A stretch of 64,000 nucleotides of DNA from Dipteronia dyeriana (Eukaryota > Streptophyta > Magnoliopsida > Sapindales > Sapindaceae), in the NCBI GenBank assembly GCA_032871835.1, contig CM065297.1, positions 42,285,098-42,349,097 of the forward strand. Reading direction: 5' to 3'. A model generated the notes under the pieces. It had not been told where the DNA came from, ran no database searches, and was given only the letters and a program-made list of their open reading frames with translations. How positions within the stretch are numbered: the stretch's first letter is position 1; every line of letters starts with the position of its first letter. A program made the translations under genes and the position numbers. This document shows, piece after piece, positions 12,410 to 24,146 of this stretch.

Positions 12410-12640
12410 TGATTCTTTGATTTGAGCAATTGGAAGTCTTAGCTAGAGTCGGGAGGACTTGGATAGCTAAGCAAGTGGAAGTCTCGACAAGAGGTGTGAA
12501 ACCTCAGATTGTTGAGCAATGAAGTATTGACTAGAGTCGGGAGGACTAGGATAGTTGAGCAAGAAGTCTTGCCTAGGGTCGGGAGGATCCGGAAAGGTGA
12601 GCAAGGAATCTTCCTAGAGACAGGAGGTCTTGGAGAGGAA
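12410..12640 (+). repeat. 43-bp tandem array in D1 LTR
   Basis: Degenerate tandem copies of a unit of about 43 bp marked by 'gagcaa.gaagtcttg' and 'agtcgggaggact'. The homologous arrays lie at 13075-13345 (inverted) and 58755-59050. The spacers and unit are too degenerate, and the setting is wrong, for a CRISPR array. Confidence 0.7.
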
Positions 12641-12986
12641 GTCGGCTTAGTAGATCACTAGGTTCAAGGGTAGAGTAAGAGTGATAGCTAGAAGAGCATG
12701 TGTTGATTGCTTGAGTGTGTAACTCTTATTTGAAATAGTGGATTTGCTTTTGCCGGTGGTTTTGGTATCAACCCATGGATGTTTCCTCTTAGGAGGTTTT
12801 ACCACATAAATATCTTGTGTTGATTTTTAGCATCTTTAATTTCTTCATCTAGTTGATTTGTGTCATTTGCTTTGTCATATATCATTTTGGATATTATGCT
12901 AAGTGTTGTATAAGATTGCTTGTATTTTTAAAGAAGATTAAAATTTGAGCATATACCTATTCACCCCCCTCTAGGTATATTTTACA

Positions 12987-13004
12987 CTATAATTGGTTAA
13001 GGGA
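12987..13004. other. 18-bp spacer between inverted D LTRs
   Basis: A short stretch (aattggttaaggg) separates the plus-strand D LTR from the minus-strand one. It begins like a primer binding site (attggt) but does not continue as one. Confidence 0.4.
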
Positions 13005-15149
13005 ATTTACACAAGTACAATCTCTCAAGTGACCCCTTCACCTAGAAACTACCCTCCTATTCTACTCATGAGGATGTCGCCCTCTTGCTCAACAATCCGA
13101 GGCCTCACACCTCTTGTCAAGACTTCCTCACTCACCCTTCCGGATCCTCACGACCCTAGGCAAGACTTCTTGCTCAACTATCCAAGTCCTCCTGACTCTA
13201 GTCATGACTTCCTCGCTCACCCTTCCGGATCCTCACGACCCTAGGCAATACTTTCTTGCTTGACAATCTGAGGTCTCCCACCTCTTACCAAGACTTCCTT
13301 GCTCAACAACATAGGTCTCACACCTATTGTCAAGACTTCCTTCTCACAAGGCATCTAGGTGATAATGAATGCAAAATGCTTACAAGCACGCAACATAGAA
13401 TGTTATGATCAACACATCCTATGGAAAATACTAGACATGAGCATGAATGTAGTCTAGTCAATCATGCATGTTTAATCCATCTAGATCATGTAAGATATGT
13501 TCAATATTAATTACAACCTAGATACATGCATAGATTTAAAACTTGATTCACAAGATATGTTCAATTAACACATAATCAAATTTAAATCTCATATATCAAA
13601 AACATGCTAAAATCATGTGACAAAGTCATTTAGATTAAAGCTAAAGTTCTAGAGCATATTTCCTATTCATAGATTCAACAAAGCACATGAATAGTTCAAA
13701 AGAACACAAGCACATGTATTATAGTGAGATTTTGGCCAAAGAGAGCCTAATACATGTGAGGAACTATTTTTCACAAAATCAATCAATTAAAGATCATCAA
13801 ATAGTCCTAGAATCAAAGCTAGCACAATACAATCCCAAACATGTGAAAACATAGGCAAAATCAAAACCTAACTCAACATGTGAGATTTCAATTGAAACTT
13901 AATCTAGCTTTAAATGAGTTCAAAACTCAAATCAAAACAATCACAAGACACATATATATGTTGAAGAAGAAAACCCAAGGCAATTGACCAAGTTGTAAAA
14001 GAAAACTTTGAGAGAAAATCAATACCTTAGTTGATTTGGTGCAATCCCGTTTTTTTGAGATTAGACTCCAAAAAAAGAAATACAACTAACTCAAACCTTC
14101 AGATAAAAGATGGAGGATGAATAGACAAACACTATCAACTTTGAATCACTCAAATCGGAGTTCAAATGAAGAAGTTACGGTGTTTGGAAGGTGAGAAAAT
14201 TTGGGAGAAAATTCTTCATTCAAAATTTAAATCTCTTCATAGAATGAAATGTGAGAGGGAAGGGAAGGACATATGAAATGATCAAAAGGGACAAGAGGCA
14301 GCCAAGTTTTCTTGCTGCTCGAGATGGCACATGGGCATCTCGGGGTAGCAAGCCTTCTTCCCAGAGATGGCCACATGCCATCTCGGGAAAGAAGAGCTTT
14401 GCTCTCTTCTTTTTCCCTTGACCTTCCTTCGAGTTATTCGACCGTTCTCCGGCCTCCAAACTCAGAATTTGAATCTGTTTGCAGATTACAAACCGTAACT
14501 CTCTCACAGACATGTACATATAATATACTCAACCCATAATTTAATAATTCAACTCGATATAGGAAGACGAAGACAATGTATGCAACATGAGTTGAAAGTG
14601 TAGTATATTTTGACTTAGAACTTGAAATCAATAGTATGAGTAACCGAAATGACCGGAACTCAATCAAGAATGATTTAAGACTAAATTCAAGTTCAATATC
14701 CATTTTTTACAAGCATATACACATACAAACACAATTCACACTAGAATGCAAACTACATAGAGATAGTCTCCAATCTTGCATTTTCTGAAACATGTTATTT
14801 TCATACCAATGCATGAGCATTCATCTTCAAGTGTGTGAATGTGTTATACATGGTGCACAACGATGGAGGGACACATATGAATGAATTTTTTGTGTGTGCC
14901 TATAATGGTGACCAACGATGCAGGGACACAAATGTATGAATTGTGTGTTTGTGCCTGAGCCTTGTAAGAGAAAGATAAGGTCTTAGTATACCTTTGCAGA
15001 ACCATATGGCATCCTTTATCTTTGAAGACTTTGACTAGTTGTTCCTTCTTCTTTGAAACTTGAATCATCATGAATCTAAACAACTAAATCATTATAAGTA
15101 AACATCATTTTGATATGGAATTAATGCCAACACAATCTAAAACCTAACA
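13005..15149 (-). repeat. D LTR in inverted orientation
   Basis: Reverse complement of the D2 LTR from its start (CCTAACA on the plus strand ends at 15149) to a point about 380 bp before its 3' end. It carries the 43-bp array (13075-13345) and hairpins (14318-14388). It resembles the D1 LTR closely over the promoter-side half. The 3' end of the LTR is missing at 13005. Confidence 0.82.
14318..14388 (-). promoter_or_regulatory. Paired hairpins in inverted D LTR
   Basis: The motif at 14364-14384 is a perfect 8-bp stem, gagatggc / gccatctc, with a 5-nt loop. The second motif at 14318-14345 is imperfect. They lie at the same place in the LTR as the pairs at 11571-11643 and 57684-57753. Confidence 0.65.
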
Positions 15150-16299
15150 CTAGACCCATTCTTACAAAAAGAAACAAGTCCACATACCTCAATACAATTC
15201 TAGATGGACACCTAAATTAGTCCGGTAGAATATATCAAGTGATCTATACAAGTTCGTGAGGATTGGGGATCTTAGTGGGCTATTTTAATTTAAGCTCCAA
15301 TAGACACAACAAAATCACAATCAACAAATGATTCAGTTAGGTCCGATCTATTTAATTTTAGTTCATTCCACTAAAGAACTAAAATTGAGCTCTTAAACAA
15401 AGATAGAATAAGTTGATGTTACTCATTCGTACCCTAGACAACCTTATTGAAGAAAGTGTATCTTCGTGAAGAATACCAGTAATCGCCAAGAGCTCATAGA
15501 CCGTCTATAGCTCTCCAAGTTACCATATTTACTCATATGACCACATTTTGAACTTGGATATTTTGACTTGTCCAGAAGCCATGTTTCAATAGGCACTATT
15601 GAAAACTTAACGTTGAGATTTAATATCCAATACCTCAAAACATCCATATGATGATATTCTACTCTCATTTAATAAATGGAGCCACGATGTCCATTTATAT
15701 AAATGAAGTCCTCTAACGATTAACAATTGAATACCACCAAACTATCGAGGATAAACTATGCTATATAATCGTACTCATTGATAGCTCAAATGATAACACT
15801 TGCAACCATAAGTCCATCATTTATCTCAGGATTGAGATAGACTCTCCGATTGTCTTAAAATGAATTTTTTTTATCTATTGACGGTTCTAGATAAAGTATT
15901 TCATTGTGATCCTTTCCAATGCACCCAGTGCACTAGATTCTTTTTCACAGAGACACCACACTTTGATGATTTTAGACTCATCATAACACATTTGATCCCA
16001 CTCAAATGCTAGCAAAAGAATCTACAACTTTAACAAGATAAAGACGCCTAACCTTTTATCTTAAGTTGTGAATATTTTTTAAGATTAACTAAAGAATTGT
16101 GTCTACCTCATACATATCTAGATGTATGAACAATTCTTCTTTTCTCATAGTCTTTTAACCTTATGATCATTTATGTTTGACAATTATAATAATTAAACTA
16201 TAAATGCTATAAGATTTGTTAAACTACAAATCACTTTATTAATATGAGAAGATTGTCAAATACAATATTATACTCTTGCTATCGAGCATAATCCTAACA
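15150..16299 (-). repeat. C-family LTR fragment (5' half)
   Basis: Reverse complement of the first half of the 2.2-kb C LTR. The exact LTR start (minus-strand TGTTAGGATTATGCTCGATAG) is at 16299. The D LTR begins where this copy stops, at 15149/15150. No coding sequence. Confidence 0.85.
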
Positions 16300-16741
16300 T
16301 ATACCCTCACTTTGATCTTGGATGGGAGAAAATTCTCTCATGAATTTCTCCACATCTCTTACATGTGTTTTTCTTCTCTGTATCTTGTTCTCTGTTGAAC
16401 ACATGAACATATGCACTCTTACATGCAATGCATTGCACAACACACACATATGCCTTGCATTGCACATACCATGTCCTTGCTTCCATTGCATAAATTATAA
16501 ATACACGTACATCTACATGTTGTGTATTTCCTTGTGTGTATCTTTATCAGTTTCCAAAACTGATTCTTATATAGCATAAACTGCTCATGCAGTTATACAA
16601 GTTGGTACATGGGCTTTGCATATGTTGGGCTAGGTGGCTTAGGTTTGGTGTACATGGATTTTGGGCTCTTCGTGTATGTTTAAGATCTTTGCCCACTTGG
16701 GTGTACAATGGGTCTCCAACCTATACCCAAATATACTAACA
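16300..16741 (-). repeat. 3' LTR of E (about 440 bp)
   Basis: Bounded at 16741 by the polypurine tract and cut at 16300 by the C LTR. It contains a TATA-like tatttataat (minus strand) near 16495. The small ORFs here overlap in both directions and look like chance. Confidence 0.65.
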
Positions 16742-17939
16742 TCTCCCACTCGTATAAGTGGAGCCAACATAATTTAGTTACCATAAGCCCATCGTGGGTG
16801 CACAATTATTAATCAACATCTGTCACTCCCAAAATGGCGTAAGATGTGATACGTATAGAGGAATCTTTGATCCTTCAAATATTCAAACACAAATATTATC
16901 ATCATTATCAAAAGTGTTCATACGGTTAAATGCATCATGTGACCTATGAACAATCAATAATATATATAAAAGGGAGCTAACAATCTCATATGTAAATTCT
17001 CTATTTACAAGAGATAATATTGTTCATTACTGTATCCTAGATTTCATTTATAATTTTTATCAGTCTAAAGCATAGTTAATCCCTCAAAAGCAATGCTTGA
17101 CTTTATCACATTTCATGTATTCACAATTATAACAAACACTATTGGTCGACCGGTGAATACGTAAGTTAGATAAAAATTCATTAAATCTTCTCATTTCATC
17201 TCTATCTCTCCGTCTCCAGAACAACTGCTACCCTAGACGTTCCCCATAGGCTGAATTATCATAGCCATAGAAATAACACGCTAAAGGTACTAACATTATC
17301 TTGTCACTTCAAGATAGAGTGAATGGGCATAAGGACACTGTTTGAAGTTAACGTAAAATTTCAATAGAACTTACATAAGGAGGAAGCAGGGATTCATTCT
17401 CTCATTTTTCACATCGGTCTCAAATAGCACATGTGGTATGAAACACGTGTTACAATAAATTTCATTCTAAATAAGAATGCATATGTCTTTATATTATTCA
17501 TTGTACAGATCTTAGTCTAGTCACATATCTCGTGACTAACATGAGTTCTTAAAAGCTTGTCTCTCTATAGTGCCACATTAAGATCTGACATCTGGCTTGA
17601 ATCAAGTATCAATGATAGTGGGGTTTATCATGATCGGTTCTAAAATATATTAGTATATTTATTGTGAACCTCATCTTGACAAAATCAAGGCGACATATGC
17701 ATATATACTAGCTCCGCGAGAATATATCCTACATATGTGTCTCATCTCAGCTTGCTATCTCGGCAACTGAGACGACCACAGGTGTAAGAATGCTAGTCTT
17801 AACCTGATGACATATTTTTATTACATATGTGTGTAATTATGCTAGCATTAACTGTAAATTTCCTTACTATTAAAGTTATATCATAATCCTCTCAATCTAG
17901 GATTATATTGGTATACACTTACCAATCTTGTAGCATAAT
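16742..17939 (-). other. E internal 3' region, unrecognised
   Basis: By position it should carry reverse transcriptase and RNase H, but I could not read any motif with confidence. At 1.2 kb it is shorter than a normal RT-RNase H region, so internal deletion is likely. Confidence 0.4.
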
Positions 17940-18240
17940 TTCTATTGGGCTTTTGGATAACATACTTGTAACTAATCTGGAATGCATCCTCTCATTTATT
18001 TAATCCTTTGGATAGCATACCCCTAGGGTTGTAAATTAGTTAGACCAGGCTACCTATCTGTCCAGAATTCATATGGTGTGGAAGTGTTTAGTCTAGTGGA
18101 AAATGATTAAGTAAGTAGACAGTAATTAACATATCTTCTAATAAGATACTAAATAATTTACTTGCGCCATCACAGACTTAACCATTTCCAACAGCATTTA
18201 ATTCTTTCTTTCCACTACACTATTTTGCTGCGAAGTCATA
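17940..18240 (-). pseudogene. E integrase remnant
   Basis: Reading the minus strand from 18240, the residues QQNSVVERKN, then a stop, then MLLEMVKSVMAQ match the copia integrase block around the catalytic Glu (usual form QQNGVAERRN followed by LLDMVRSMM). Downstream, in shifting frames, are echoes of the post-integrase region that normally precedes RT. Multiple stops and frameshifts show long inactivity. Confidence 0.75.
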
Positions 18241-18866
18241 GGAATAACTAAATAATTTTATATATTTCTTACTAAACAATTCATTTAACCGTTCATAAAG
18301 ATATTTACGTGCTCGGTTTATTCTTTAAACTCAAAAAATTATAATCAAATATGATTCTTAACCAAACAATCTGAATGCAATCCAATGATTTTGATTTATG
18401 AGAGATCAAATAGATATAACCGAGACGTTTGAAGATATTAATGAATGCAACTAGATATGAAATTTCATGCCTAGCCTTTACACTCATTCAATCATAAATG
18501 TAATAATGAATTAGTTGCAATGAAATTTCTGATATAGTTCCTTATGAAATGGTTTTCTAGTTGTTTTTCTTGCTAGATAATTTGCATGACCTTAAGGATG
18601 AATGAGTGCAATTAGTTCTCTTTGACTAACATAATCATTCTATCTAGTCCAACTTGACTTAATCTAGCATGCCAAAATGTCAAAATCATTACCTTTGTAA
18701 TGATTGAAAAACAAACAAAATTATATCCGTCTCTACTAACTTATAATACTATAAAACCATTAAGCAACTATTAAGTACCATATGAATATAATTTGCTAAA
18801 ATAATATTCATATATACAACTATCACGATCATTAAGGATAATCCGAATCAATGAGGATAACTGCAA
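18241..18866 (-). other. E internal remainder, unrecognised
   Basis: AT-rich DNA upstream of the integrase motif in element direction. It should hold the integrase core and protease, but no motif is legible. It ends exactly at a C LTR start. Confidence 0.35.
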
Positions 18867-18914
18867 TGTTGGGATTATGCTCGATAGCAAGAGTGTAATA
18901 ATGTATTTGACAAT
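18867..18914 (+). repeat. C LTR 5' tip (48 bp)
   Basis: TGTTGGGATTATGCTCGATA through 'tttgacaat' matches the first 48 bp of the C LTR, then the sequence switches to D gag, with 'caat' shared by both sides. Confidence 0.8.
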
Positions 18915-19320
18915 TCCGACTTCTTAACATTGCTAACCAATGTTAAGCACTTGGAGTACCTATCTCAAAAGAGCGTTGAAATTGGAAAATCCATAGGTCT
19001 CTTTCTAAGAGATTTAAATCAAAGGTGAAAGCTATTGAGGAAAGCAAGGATGTGGATAGCATGAACATTGATGAGTTGCTTAAGTCTCTCTAAACTTATG
19101 AGATGTGCTTGAAGCCAAATATTAAGAGTAAGGGAATAACTCTCAATGCTATTGAGGAGGAGAGTGATGATGAAAATGAAGAGATGGCTCTTTTGGTTAG
19201 AAAGTTTGAGAAGTTTCTAAAGAAGAATGCCAAGCCTAGAGGCAAGTCTTCTAAGGAAAAGGGAGTTAAGAAAACATCATCTCCAAGGAATGAGAAGAAT
19301 AGTCAAGCCATGAACAAGAA
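18911..19320 (+). pseudogene. gag: D gag fragment
   Basis: Matches D2 gag 60061-60468 (GVPISKERLNWKILRSLPKR region through EEESDDENEEMALLVR). It lacks start and end, has a frame change near 18985 and a stop in 'SL-TYEMC' (CAA to TAA at about 19091). It keeps the Lys codon that is a stop in D2 (60277). It ends at about 19320 where A2 LTR sequence starts, without a terminus. Confidence 0.85.
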
Positions 19321-20492
19321 GAATAGTGATTTTGGATCCCTATCATTGTGCACTAACCACTTAGCCACAAGCTAACTCAACAATGAAGAGATAATGGCAA
19401 CCTAAGTGAATATGCAACAATATTCAATATGCAAAAATGCTAGGTCAAGACATTCATGCTTATCTAGGATTAATAATGATAATAAAAGAAAATCCAAGAT
19501 ATCAATGTTCTAAGTGCAAAGGCAAGAAGAATTAGCTAGAAGGATAAAATCATCCTAAATGCTAGCTATCACAAATTAATGCATCTCAACCAACAATCAA
19601 CACACAAGCATGTCATAAAAGCAATTAAACAACCAAGCAAGCAATTAATATGCAATAAAGACTAAAACCCTAAGTATACATGTCTTAGTAATGAAAACAT
19701 AAGTTTAGAACATGTAGAGAATACCTAGTCATGAACACACAAGAAATCCATGCTTGAAAGATGCTTGATGCTTTGGATTTTAAGGATGGTTGAGTAAAAA
19801 TGCCTTCTTGGAGCTTCTCTCTCTAAAAAACCTTTTCTCACTCTCAAAATTAGGTTTGGAAGCTCTCCACACGAGTTGGGAAGAAGATGGTATATATATA
19901 AAGCCTAAAGTGAAACTGCATCATTTTGGGCGAAATGCAACCAAAACGCGTCAGGATCGCTGGCTGTACCTCGGTCAAGGCAAGTGTCCAGACCGTGGCA
20001 CAGAGAGCGGTGTACCATTTGGACAATGATGCTCTGTAGGCCGTTGTGCATGCAGTGTGCACAGACCGTGGTCTGGACAGCGTGCATCCTCTGTGAAACT
20101 CCGTTTGGGAGATCGCGGTAGACACCGCGCGCATCCTCTGCCAAACACCGCTATGCAGGCCGCGACATGGGCACTGCACAGAGAGCGGTCTAGACCGCGG
20201 TATAGAGAAAAAAAATCTTCTCTTTAAGGCACAAACATACATTCAACACTCAAATAAAAATAGGACACAAAAGGCACACAAAATGGCAAATAAGCATGCG
20301 AGCAAGATAATTAAAATAAAATGCATGAGTGTGAGTGTGTACACTAAATCTCTTCAATGAAGTTAAGCAAGTGACTTTACCTTTGATGCTTGAGCTTGGT
20401 TACGAACAATGAAGCCCTAAACTACCCTTACATATTGATCCCAAAATGTGGTTGTCAACGAAACAAGCCAATCAAAAACCGAGGAACTTACA
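19321..20492 (-). repeat. 3' LTR of A2 (truncated)
   Basis: Matches 24450-25622 with a modest number of differences. It ends at 20492 (gaggaacttaca) before the polypurine tract. The TATA-like stretch (tatatatataaa) is at about 19891-19902. The distal 340 bp are lost. Confidence 0.88.
19925..20210 (-). repeat. GC-rich U3 repeat block of A2 3' LTR
   Basis: Imperfect direct and inverted repeats built from 'gaccgcggca', 'gcatcctctgtgaaac', 'gcatcctctgccaaac' and 'cacagagagcggt'. It lies just upstream of the TATA stretch. It is unrelated in sequence to the block at the same place in A1. Confidence 0.65.
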
Positions 20493-20506
20493 ATCTCCCC
20501 CTTTGG
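20493..20506 (-). other. Polypurine tract of A2
   Basis: Minus-strand CCAAAGGGGGAGAT directly before the 3' LTR. Extra purine runs lie at 20781-20790 and 20866-20878, as in A1. Confidence 0.85.
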
Positions 20507-21722
20507 CTATTTCATGACAAAACAACTCACTCATAAGGAATCCTCACAACAAACAACAAGAAATAACAAGAGGTCAAAAAACAACCATTCTATGTTACAA
20601 GAGATACCTAAAGCTAAATCTTCAAAACGTTCATCTCTTGTAGCATGATCATCCCTACAAAACAAAGAACTACACTTTCCAAGACAAGTGTATGAGAGGG
20701 ATAAAGATATATAAAAACAAACGCAATTTGCATGAATTAGAAACAAGTAACATGCAATCAACAATGCACAAAAAAAATGCTCCCCCTTAATAGGTCAACT
20801 CCCTCACAATAGGTCAATCTCCCCTTAAAACATGCCAATATCAACTTCCCCTAAATCCAACACTACTCCCCCTTTTTGTCACAAGATAGGCAAAAGAGTA
20901 TTCCCCAACCGGGATGCTGTAGCATAGAGAGATATTTACAATGTAAATGCATAATCATATACAACAACTTTATGCAGGTTAATTAAGAGAAAGAGAAATT
21001 CATGGAAGTTTTATTGATTGGAACATGTGCAAAAGATTGCCTTGAATGAAGTACATGCAACATCAACTTCCAAAAGCATGGTATTTGGCAAAGGAAAATA
21101 ACACATGAGGTTCCAAGAGAAGTCAAACCAATTTACACCAACTTGACAATGGAAAACAAGATATAGTTCAACAAAAAAAAAACATAAGAGCAACTATCAA
21201 ACTTTAGAAGTTGAACAAGACATGAGCGACTATTGCACCCTATTAGATTTTTCCGGGCAAGATGCCCTTATGATAGCAGCCTTGTTCAATAAGTAAAGAG
21301 AGAGACTATTGGATTGTGAATCCTTGAAATGGATACAATATCCTTATTGACTAAAGTCTCAAAAGTCACTTGTACACATATTTGCAATCATTTTGTAAGC
21401 TTTCAATAAATACATCATGCATATCACTTTAAGCATGTCAAGATCAAGTTTTCACAAACAATGAAGATAAACTTTAGGTCAATAAAATGTACTTCCCAAT
21501 CAAATTTCCTAGTCCAAAAATACATGTTTGAACACAAATGAGACATGCATTTCAAATAAGGCAAAAACACACTTATTAAAAAAAAAAGAAAATGATAAAA
21601 TATGCATCCAAGATACTCAAGAAATTAATTAATGAGCATAAAATTGAACAATTATTTTCTTATGAAAATGCAAGTTTGCTCTCTTTTATTTAGCTCCCCA
21701 TATAGGGTCAATTGAAATCATG
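20507..21722 (-). other. A2 3' non-coding tail
   Basis: Homologous to A1 1277-2505, with no coding sequence. The homology ends at 'agctccccatat.gggtcaa' (about 21710), which in A1 lies at the pol stop. This marks one edge of the pol deletion. Confidence 0.75.
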
Positions 21723-23980
21723 TCAAAAGGGGTTATGAGTCCTTATAGACCTTCCAAGTCCATTGGACCTTGTTGAGCCGTTTGGTGAAATCTGAGCACA
21801 ATGACATGTGGGTTCATCTCTTCTAATCCATTTAGGTGATACAATGCCATTCCTAGTGGTCATAGTCGTCATATTTCTCCTAGGATCATTAATTCTGAAC
21901 TTTCTAGGCACATGCATATTGGCTCTAGCCCTATTCTTTTCAATCATGCTTTCAAAATGACATAACTTAATAAATTTAAATCAATTCGGCCTTATGTGAC
22001 CTTCAACACCACAATAATGTCAAATGGGAGTAAAGTAAGAGTTCATACCATATCCTTATGCAAGCATGGAAGACTTCTCTCTCCTTTGAGTTGTCCTTTA
22101 GTGTTGAGCCGAGTCTCTTCTTTGAAACACCCTTTACGGTTAAGCCAAATTAGCTTCTCTTCTTGGTTGTGGATAAAAACTCCTTTGTTGACTTTGAGAG
22201 CTCCTTGGAGGTTGAGGTCTTGTTTGATGAGTTCTAGCTTTTGGTGGATGAGTTTTAGCTTGAGACTTTGTTTATGCTTGCTTTGATGATTCACCAACCT
22301 CATTCAATCTCATTTGTTGGTGTGACTCTTGAACCTCTTTGTCCTTTAAACTCTTGACAAAGATGGTCTTATTCAAGGAAATGGCATCCTTGCCTTCCAC
22401 ATATCCTAGGCCTGTTTTATCACTAGGACTCTTCCCACATGATAACATCTTGTCAAGTCTCTCGGTTCCGGATGTCATCTTGGCAACCAATTCTTTCGCT
22501 TCCTTAAGCTCAATCTTCAAGTTTTCTTCACTTTTCTTAGTGATCACAAGCTCCAACTTTAAACTCTCTTCTAACTATTTTCCACTCTTTACCTTCTCAC
22601 TCAAGTTGGTAATCTTGAAAGTCAACTCTAGATTCATCTTTTTCAACTCTTGAACCTACTTCTTCTTTTTCAATCTAGACTTTTCAAAAAACTTCATAAA
22701 GTCTACATAGTCTATTTCCTCATCAATATCAAATCTAGAGTTGGAAGAGGTACTCTCATCACTAGAGTCATCTTCTTTTTGTATTTCCACCTCTTCATCA
22801 CTTGAGGATGTGATGCTCTCATCACTTTTCCTCTTGTTAGCTTCATAAAAATTACTTCTAGCTACTTCTTCACCGACTCCTTTTTGAAGGTCACTACTTA
22901 AGGCTTTGTTGCCTTTTTCTACATCTTCCACAAAAGAGGCTCCAAAAGCCGTGTACTTAAGAACAACCTCTTCATCACTTGAGGAATATCCTTCACTTTC
23001 ACTATCACTTTATGAGGCAACCACCATATTTCCTCTCTTCTTCTTCTTCTTCGAATTAGCACACTCGGTGGCAATGTGACCGAACCCACTACACTCATAG
23101 CATTGAATTCCCTTCTAGGAATCCATGTTGTGAGATTTCTCCACCTTTTTAAAAGGATTCTTTTGCTTCAATTCCTTTCCTTTGGATCTAAACCCCTTCT
23201 TGTTAAATTTGATGAACTTCTTAAATTTCTTCACCATAAGGGCCATCTCCCTATCTGAGTTATCCACTTCCTTCTCCACTTTGGAGGTCTTCAAAACCAT
23301 GCTCTCTTGCTTCATGGATGGTGTAGATGTAGAGGTCCACCTCGACTCATAGGCTAGAAGCCTTCCAATCACTTCACTCAGCTTCATTGACTTATAATCA
23401 CTATTTTCTTCAAGAGCTATCACCTTAGATTCGAATCTAGGAGGAAGTGACCTCATGATCTTTTGCTTGATCATTCTATCCGAATATGGGTCACCTAGTT
23501 GATGGCTTTGATTTACGATGTCCATCAACTTCACTTGGAAGTCATTGAAGCACTCTTCCTCCTCTATCCTAATCATCTCAAATTGTGTTTGGAGGATTTG
23601 AAGTTTGGAGTCCTTAACCACGTTCCTTCATGAACCGTTTGAAGAATCTCCCAAGCCTCCTTTGCATTCATAGTATTTTAAACCAACTTATATTGATTGT
23701 CGTCCATGGCACATAAGATGGCATGCATTGCCTTGTTGTTCCACTTGGAAGCTTCAAATTCTTGTGTGCTTCATTGAGACTTAGGCTTTGGAACTTCATC
23801 TCCTTCTTCGGTGGTCATTGTTGGAGAAGTTTAGCCATCTTCATTTGCCATCCATGCACGGTCATCTATTTGGTAAATATAACCCTCCATCTTGCATTTC
23901 CATGAGGTGTAATTATCACCCTTAAGCAAAGGTGGTCTTAAGCTTAAAGCTCCCTCTTTACTCATCCCAGGCTCACTCAT
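21723..23980 (-). pseudogene. gag: A2 gag, frame-broken
   Basis: The start is the ATG at 23980 (MSEPGMSKEGALSLRPPLL), not the upstream GTG. The N-terminal region keeps LLKGDNYTSWKCKMEGY, then ILRSLPPRFESK-type helices (23115-23621). An intact zinc knuckle CYECSGFGHIATEC lies at 23061-23103, followed by a Ser/Asp-rich acidic part with DDSSDESTSSNS (22656-22931) and the KMTSGTERL segment (22272-22556). The last piece, 21723-21947, aligns to A1 just before the protease; no DSG motif follows. Frameshifts and stops separate the pieces. Confidence 0.85.
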
Positions 23981-24095
23981 AGGGTTTGGGTTATAAATGA
24001 GATGCAAATGATATGCAAGAACACAAGATGCAAAAAACCAAAATGCACAAGGTAAGACACACAATGCACGAATCACCTAAGTATATCTAGGCACC

Positions 24096-24110
24096 AGCTT
24101 TGATACCAAT
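24096..24110 (-). other. Primer binding site of A2
   Basis: Minus-strand ATTGGTATCAAAGCT, the iMet site with two changes from the A1 copy. Confidence 0.85.
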
Positions 24111-24146
24111 TGAAATTCCCTAGAAAGTATGTGTCTATAACCTAGA

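Larger units (their letters stand above)
9107..12986 (+). mobile_element. D1: 3' remnant of a Sirevirus-like element
   Basis: Contains an internal piece of D LTR (9107-about 9484, matching about 11985-12350), then 1.3 kb of 3' internal non-coding DNA, a polypurine tract and a full 3' LTR (10794-12986). No coding sequence remains. The internal part is shared with D2 (61810-62600), which establishes the family. The piece looks like a deletion derivative in which most of the 5' LTR and interior were lost. Confidence 0.8.
10794..12986 (+). repeat. 3' LTR of D1
   Basis: Starts TGTTAGGTTTTAG after the polypurine tract and ends near 'ttttaca' at 12986, just after the 'ctattcacccccc' motif (12958-12969). 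It holds paired hairpins (11571-11643), a probable TATA-like stretch near 11688 and a 43-bp tandem array (12410-12640). The end point is uncertain by a few bases. Confidence 0.82.
16300..18866 (-). mobile_element. E: decayed Ty1/copia element
   Basis: A short LTR (16300-16741, minus-strand start TGTTAGTATATTTGGG), a polypurine tract (16742-16750, GTGGGAGAT) and about 2.1 kb of internal DNA with recognisable integrase. Frames are broken throughout. Only the 3' half of the element remains; at both ends it abuts a C LTR 5' terminus. It is the most decayed copia in the window. Confidence 0.75.

Noticed and set aside
12410..12640. Regular 43-bp repeats that might suggest a CRISPR array
   Set aside because: Plant nuclear DNA, degenerate contiguous units without unique spacers, and located inside an LTR in three copies.
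19850..20242. ORFs of 79-130 codons on the minus strand, echoed at 25031-25379
   Set aside because: GC-rich LTR repeat block with few stops in any frame; different frames are open in the two LTRs.
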